Below are positions 8,405 to 11,601 of a DNA stretch of 11,601 nt, one piece after another (position 1 is the first letter of the stretch; each line of letters opens with the position of its first letter). The notes beneath the pieces were generated by a model. That model had not been told where the DNA came from. It saw only the letters and a list, made by a program, of their open reading frames with translations, and did no database searches. Position numbers and translations under genes: made by a program. Origin of the DNA: Anaerolineales bacterium UBA877 (GTDB lineage Bacteria > Chloroflexota > Anaerolineae > Anaerolineales > Villigracilaceae); NCBI GenBank assembly GCA_002294405.1, contig DBFP01000019.1, positions 1 through 11,601 on the forward strand, written 5' to 3'.

Positions 8405-8430
8405 AAAACTGGAGTCTCGAAATTCCCATA

Positions 8431-9054
8431 ATGCTCACAATTGCGGTTCTCACAGGAGGCAAATCGGTTCGCATGGGGAAGGATAAGGCAGTTATTTCCT
8501 TCCGAGGAGAAATGCTCCTCCAGCGTATTTTGGAAATTGTGGCAAATGTGGCTGAAGAAATACTCATTGTTGGCCCTTCAAACAAAAAGTATCATTCCCC
8601 CGATATTAAAATCAAACCGGATCTGATCCCAAACCGTGGACCGATGGGGGGTCTTTACACAGGGCTAGCAGAAGCATCCCATCCGGCAGTTGGAGCGGTG
8701 GCGTGCGACATGCCTTTTGTGAATGCGCAGCTCCTTGCCCATCAACGAAACATTTTATTCTCAGAGAACGTGGATGTTGTCGTCCCAGCCACACCGAGGG
8801 GGCTTGAACCTCTGCATGCTGTTTACCGAAGAGAGACCTGCCTTCCCATCGTTAAGGAAGCGTTGGACCAAGGCAAGGAGCGTCTGATTTCCTGGTATTC
8901 AGAAGTCAAGGTGCGTGTATTGACGCGGGATGAAATAAAACCCTTCGACCCCGATGGTTTAATATTCTTGAATATTAACACCCCGGAAGAGCTTTTCCGG
9001 GCTGAAAATATGGAACATGATCTTCTCCGACCGAAGACAATAAGGCAAGATTGA
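8431..9054 (+). CDS. mobA: Molybdenum cofactor guanylyltransferase MobA
   Basis: MobA transfers GMP from GTP to molybdenum (or tungsten) molybdopterin, giving the guanine dinucleotide cofactor used by DMSO-reductase-family enzymes such as formate dehydrogenase. The 207-residue cytoplasmic protein has the usual length and fold landmarks: the nucleotide-binding loop LTGGKSVRMGKDKA (7-20), the segment NRGPMGGLYTGL (68-79), and the metal-binding CDMPF motif (92-96) with Asp93. The C-terminal FLNINTPEEL segment is also typical. The ATG is chosen because the family motif starts a few residues later and an in-frame stop lies at 8404; there is no good ribosome binding site (GGAG at 8411 is about 16 bases away). 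It overlaps fdhD by four bases and leads a three-gene cluster, consistent with cofactor supply for a formate dehydrogenase. Confidence 0.95.
   Translation: MLTIAVLTGGKSVRMGKDKAVISFRGEMLLQRILEIVANVAEEILIVGPSNKKYHSPDIKIKPDLIPNRGPMGGLYTGLAEASHPAVGAVACDMPFVNAQLLAHQRNILFSENVDVVVPATPRGLEPLHAVYRRETCLPIVKEALDQGKERLISWYSEVKVRVLTRDEIKPFDPDGLIFLNINTPEELFRAENMEHDLLRPKTIRQD
9042..9053 (+). promoter_or_regulatory. Ribosome binding site and TTG start of fdhD
   Basis: AAGG at 9042-9045 lies five bases before TTG (9051-9053), which overlaps the mobA stop TGA (9052-9054) as TTGA. This supports translational coupling from the TTG. A second possible start, ATG at 9090, also has AAGG (9077-9080) nine bases upstream, so the 13-residue N-terminal extension is not certain. 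Confidence 0.45.
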
Positions 9055-9893
9055 ATATCAGCACTCCTTACATATCAAGGTTAAATTCCATGAATCATCC
9101 CACAATTTCTCTCGAACTGAACCGAATTGACAATGGGGTTTGGCAAAAAGATCTTGGCAGAACACCCACCGAAATTCCAGTATTACTTACCGTCAACGGG
9201 AATCCCTGGGTGGAATTCATGTGCACACCCGAACATCTAGATGCCTTGGCGGTAGGATTTCTATTTAATGAAGGGCTTATCGATTGCGCGAAAGATATCG
9301 CTCAATCGCGTGTTTGCCCAAAGGGGGATAATGTAGACGTATGGACTAGCCACCCCATTGAAAAACCATCCCATTGGCGCATGACTTCTGGGTGTGCAGG
9401 CGGAATTACATCCGTTGGGATGGAGGCGGGTCTGCCAGAAAAGGAATTACCTGCTCCTCCACGGGGATTTCTCTGCCAATTTGAAGAATTAACCCTAAAT
9501 CCTTCTATGATAAATGGGTTGATTCTTGATTTATACCGGGTACAGGAGTTGCATAGACAGAGTGGGGGGGTGCACGCATCTGCTTTAAGCGATGGGAGAC
9601 ACCTTTTCCTATCCTGCGAGGATATTGGCAGACACAATACTTTGGATAAACTAGCCGGACGGGTACTGCTGGAAAATATTGTCGAACCGCGTCGAATAAT
9701 CCTTACCACTGGACGGATCAGTTCAGAAATGCTTCAGAAATCCGCGTCGCTTGGGGTCTCGGTGGTAATTTCATTTACCTCTCCGACCTCCCTGGCGGTG
9801 CAACTAGCAGATCAATGGGGAATGACATTAATCGGTTATGCTCAAAACAAGCATTTCAAAATCTACTCACATCCAGAACGAATAGAGGCATGA
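9051..9893 (+). CDS. fdhD: Formate dehydrogenase accessory sulfurtransferase FdhD
   Basis: FdhD carries sulfur from a cysteine desulfurase to the bis-guanine-dinucleotide molybdenum cofactor, the step that makes formate dehydrogenases active. The 280 residues (267 from the ATG at 9090) fit the family. The reactive-cysteine loop reads SGCAGG with Cys115, counted from the TTG; the second cysteine of the E. coli CxxC motif is replaced by Gly, a single-cysteine version also seen, to my knowledge, in other family members. The conserved SCEDIGRHNTLDK and GRISSEM segments are present. The start is ambiguous: the TTG is coupled to mobA, but the ATG at 9090 gives a family-like N-terminus. The gene sits between mobA and a diaphorase gene that starts 16 bases after its stop, so all three are probably co-transcribed. 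A G7 run (9564-9570) lies in the SGGVHA segment with the frame intact. Confidence 0.95.
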   Translation: MNISTPYISRLNSMNHPTISLELNRIDNGVWQKDLGRTPTEIPVLLTVNGNPWVEFMCTPEHLDALAVGFLFNEGLIDCAKDIAQSRVCPKGDNVDVWTSHPIEKPSHWRMTSGCAGGITSVGMEAGLPEKELPAPPRGFLCQFEELTLNPSMINGLILDLYRVQELHRQSGGVHASALSDGRHLFLSCEDIGRHNTLDKLAGRVLLENIVEPRRIILTTGRISSEMLQKSASLGVSVVISFTSPTSLAVQLADQWGMTLIGYAQNKHFKIYSHPERIEA

Positions 9894-9909
9894 TGACAAA
9901 GGTGATACG

Positions 9910-11601
9910 ATGACCAATCGAAAAACCAAGTTTAAACTTGTATCGCCGCGCGTCGAGGCGGTTGTGAAAGCGCACGATTACCAACCCCGGGAAATCCTTG
10001 ATGTACTCATGGAATTGCAGACCGAATTTGGAAAATTGAACCGGGATATGCTAGATGACGTGGCGCGTCAACTTGAATTGCCTCCCAGCCGGGTTTACGG
10101 AATCGCCTCTTTTTATTCAATGCTGGAGGTGGGGGAAGATACTTCCAATGCTGGAAAGGTCAAGGTACGCGTTTGCGATGGACCGGTTTGTTGGTTGTGT
10201 GGGGGGGGCGAAAAATCTGTCAAGGATGAAGCAGGCATGCATGCTGATTGGAACGTTGAGCGTACAAGCTGCCTCGGTTTATGTGACCAAGCCCCGGCAA
10301 TGCTAATTAATGGTAAACAAGCTGGTCCAGTCGTGCCTGGGAAGATAAGTGAATCCATGGTTGGAAAAAATTGGAAACCCAGAGATTACCGCCAACCACG
10401 TAAGGGAGAGCTCAGGGTTATGCTTGCAAATACTGGGAAAATTGATCCTGACTCGCTGAATTCTGCATTATCTGTTGGGGCATATCAGGGATTGCAGGCA
10501 GCTCTACGACGTTCACCAGGCGAGGTAATCAGTGAAGTGGATAACTCCAACCTGCGAGGTCGAGGGGGAGCAGGATTTCCAACCGGGCGGAAATGGCTGT
10601 TTGTGGCTTCAGCCACCCGAAACCCAAAATATGTTGTTTGCAACGCGGATGAGTCTGAACCTCTGATCTTTAAAGACCGAATCTTAATAGATACCAATCC
10701 ACACCAGATACTCGAAGGGATGGCGATTGCAGGGTACGCAGTCGGGGCTGACACAGGTTATATCTACATCCGCGGCGAATATGCTGAGCAGGCTGAACGG
10801 TTAGAAAATGCCGTAATACAGGCTGAAAATGCGGGATGGTTGGGAAACAATATTGCAGGCAGTAATTTCAATTACAAAGTTCATATCCATCGCGGCGCGG
10901 GGGCATACATTTGTGGCGAGGAGACGGCGTTAATCGAATCGCTCGAAGGAAAGCGCGGTGAACCACGCATCCGACCCCCTTATCCACCGACTTATGGGAT
11001 TCATGGATTTCCAACGCTGGTCAATAACGTGGAAACCTTTGCTTCGATTCCGCATATTCTTAGGCAAGGAGCCGAATGGTATAAGAAATTAAGCAATAAT
11101 CCATCCGGCGGGACAAAACTATACATGCTCTTGGGACACATTAATCAACCGGGTTTATTTGAAGCCCCGTTTGGCCTGTCATTACGACAAATCATAAATG
11201 ATTTCGGCGGCGGAATGCAACCTCACTCCAAATTCCACTTTGCATTATGCGGAGGTGCAGCAGGGACAATGGTGGATGAAACCCTGCTCGACACGCCCAT
11301 TGATTACTCCTCGGGAAACAAGGGAATTTCCTTGGGAGCGGGAGCGTTTCTGATCTGCGATGAAAAAATATCACCTGTAGCCATGCTGCGCGAGCTTATG
11401 CACTTTTTCATGGTCGAATCATGCGGCAAATGCACTCCCTGCCGTGAAGGGACAACCCGAGGATATGAATTGCTTGTGCGCCTGGCAAAGGGGCAAGGTC
11501 TGCCCGGAGATGTTGACGAGTTGGAAAACCTCGGCAATGTGATGCAAGCCGCTTCTTTCTGTGGATTGGGTCAATCTGTGCAAATACCTGTCAAATCAGC
11601 C
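9910..11601 (+). CDS. nuoF: Fused NuoE-NuoF-like NADH-binding diaphorase subunit (3' end outside window)
   Basis: This soluble subunit would move electrons between NAD(H) and Fe-S clusters of a partner enzyme. The frame is open for 564 codons to the window edge. Residues 1-150 are a NuoE-like domain: a helical part, then a thioredoxin-like [2Fe-2S] domain with Cys89, Cys94, Cys121 and Cys125. Residues from about 165 are NuoF-like: FMN loop GRGGAGFPTGRKW (217-229), CNADESEP (244-251), NAD-site motif GAGAYICGEET (329-339), and a [4Fe-4S] site with Cys505, Cys508, Cys511 and Cys551. The ATG follows AAAGGTG by a few bases. Oddities are LeuIle at 252-253 where NuoF normally has Gly-Thr, an extra Cys97 beside the [2Fe-2S] site, and a G8 run (10201-10208). 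mobA and fdhD upstream point to an NAD-linked formate dehydrogenase rather than respiratory complex I; an NAD-linked or bifurcating hydrogenase is the alternative. Confidence 0.92.
   Translation, partial: MTNRKTKFKLVSPRVEAVVKAHDYQPREILDVLMELQTEFGKLNRDMLDDVARQLELPPSRVYGIASFYSMLEVGEDTSNAGKVKVRVCDGPVCWLCGGGEKSVKDEAGMHADWNVERTSCLGLCDQAPAMLINGKQAGPVVPGKISESMVGKNWKPRDYRQPRKGELRVMLANTGKIDPDSLNSALSVGAYQGLQAALRRSPGEVISEVDNSNLRGRGGAGFPTGRKWLFVASATRNPKYVVCNADESEPLIFKDRILIDTNPHQILEGMAIAGYAVGADTGYIYIRGEYAEQAERLENAVIQAENAGWLGNNIAGSNFNYKVHIHRGAGAYICGEETALIESLEGKRGEPRIRPPYPPTYGIHGFPTLVNNVETFASIPHILRQGAEWYKKLSNNPSGGTKLYMLLGHINQPGLFEAPFGLSLRQIINDFGGGMQPHSKFHFALCGGAAGTMVDETLLDTPIDYSSGNKGISLGAGAFLICDEKISPVAMLRELMHFFMVESCGKCTPCREGTTRGYELLVRLAKGQGLPGDVDELENLGNVMQAASFCGLGQSVQIPVKSA

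Noticed and set aside
8265..8430. Possible molybdenum-cofactor riboswitch upstream of mobA
   Set aside because: Only a 5-bp inverted repeat is visible, and no multi-helix structure resembling the Moco RNA motif; if the -10 at 8399 is right the leader is only about 20 bases.
10055..10306. Short + strand frame in the NuoE region, suggesting the diaphorase gene might be broken
   Set aside because: Translation from 9910 in its own frame runs without a stop to 11601 and contains the family motifs of both domains in order; the short frame is an out-of-frame shadow.
1..11601. Mobile elements, CRISPR arrays, tRNA or rRNA genes
   Set aside because: I saw no transposase or integrase, no repeat-spacer array, no terminal inverted repeats, and no tRNA-like or rRNA-like sequence in the spacers.

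Overview
The window looks like ordinary chromosome from an anaerobic bacterium, most likely a member of the Chloroflexota (class Anaerolineae). The reasons are a moderate base composition (close to half G+C by eye), an envelope protein with CAP and LysM domains and a Pro/Thr/Ser-rich stalk of the kind common in that group, a K+-independent membrane pyrophosphatase, and a fused NuoE-NuoF diaphorase beside molybdenum-cofactor genes. This taxonomic call is inference from protein character, not from a marker gene.

Layout. Bases 1-95 hold a good sigma70-type promoter and the ribosome binding site for hppA (96-2462, +), a proton-pumping pyrophosphatase. A perfect 14-bp hairpin (2482-2519) follows it. 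mutS (2630-5227, -) is convergent with hppA and encodes the DNA mismatch recognition ATPase. A 93-bp divergent spacer separates mutS from a MalK/UgpC-type sugar-importer ATPase (5321-6421, +). Then come a terminator hairpin and gpmA (6488-7243, +), the glycolytic phosphoglycerate mutase. A hairpin with T-rich flanks on both sides (7253-7290) probably ends both gpmA and the convergent CAP-LysM surface protein gene (7302-8264, -). A 166-bp divergent spacer leads to a tight three-gene cluster on the + strand: mobA (8431-9054), fdhD (9051-9893, overlapping mobA by 4 bases from a TTG start) and a fused nuoE-nuoF-like gene (9910 to beyond the window end).

How the genes work together. The last three genes form a coherent unit. 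MobA makes the guanine dinucleotide form of the molybdenum (or tungsten) cofactor. FdhD delivers sulfur to that cofactor in formate dehydrogenases. The NuoE-NuoF fusion carries FMN, NAD(H) and Fe-S sites and would pass electrons between a catalytic subunit and NAD. The simplest reading is the start of an NAD-linked formate dehydrogenase operon whose catalytic subunit should lie just beyond base 11601. The other genes are housekeeping: energy conservation from pyrophosphate, sugar uptake, glycolysis, mismatch repair and a cell-surface protein.

I found no CRISPR array, mobile element, tRNA, rRNA or phage gene, and no convincing new biological system. No stretch longer than 300 bases lacks a gene; the longest gaps are 2463-2629 and 8265-8430. 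The points most worth checking are the intact fused diaphorase with its altered FMN-loop motif and G8 tract, the C-terminally anchored CAP-LysM protein, and the terminator placed directly in front of gpmA.
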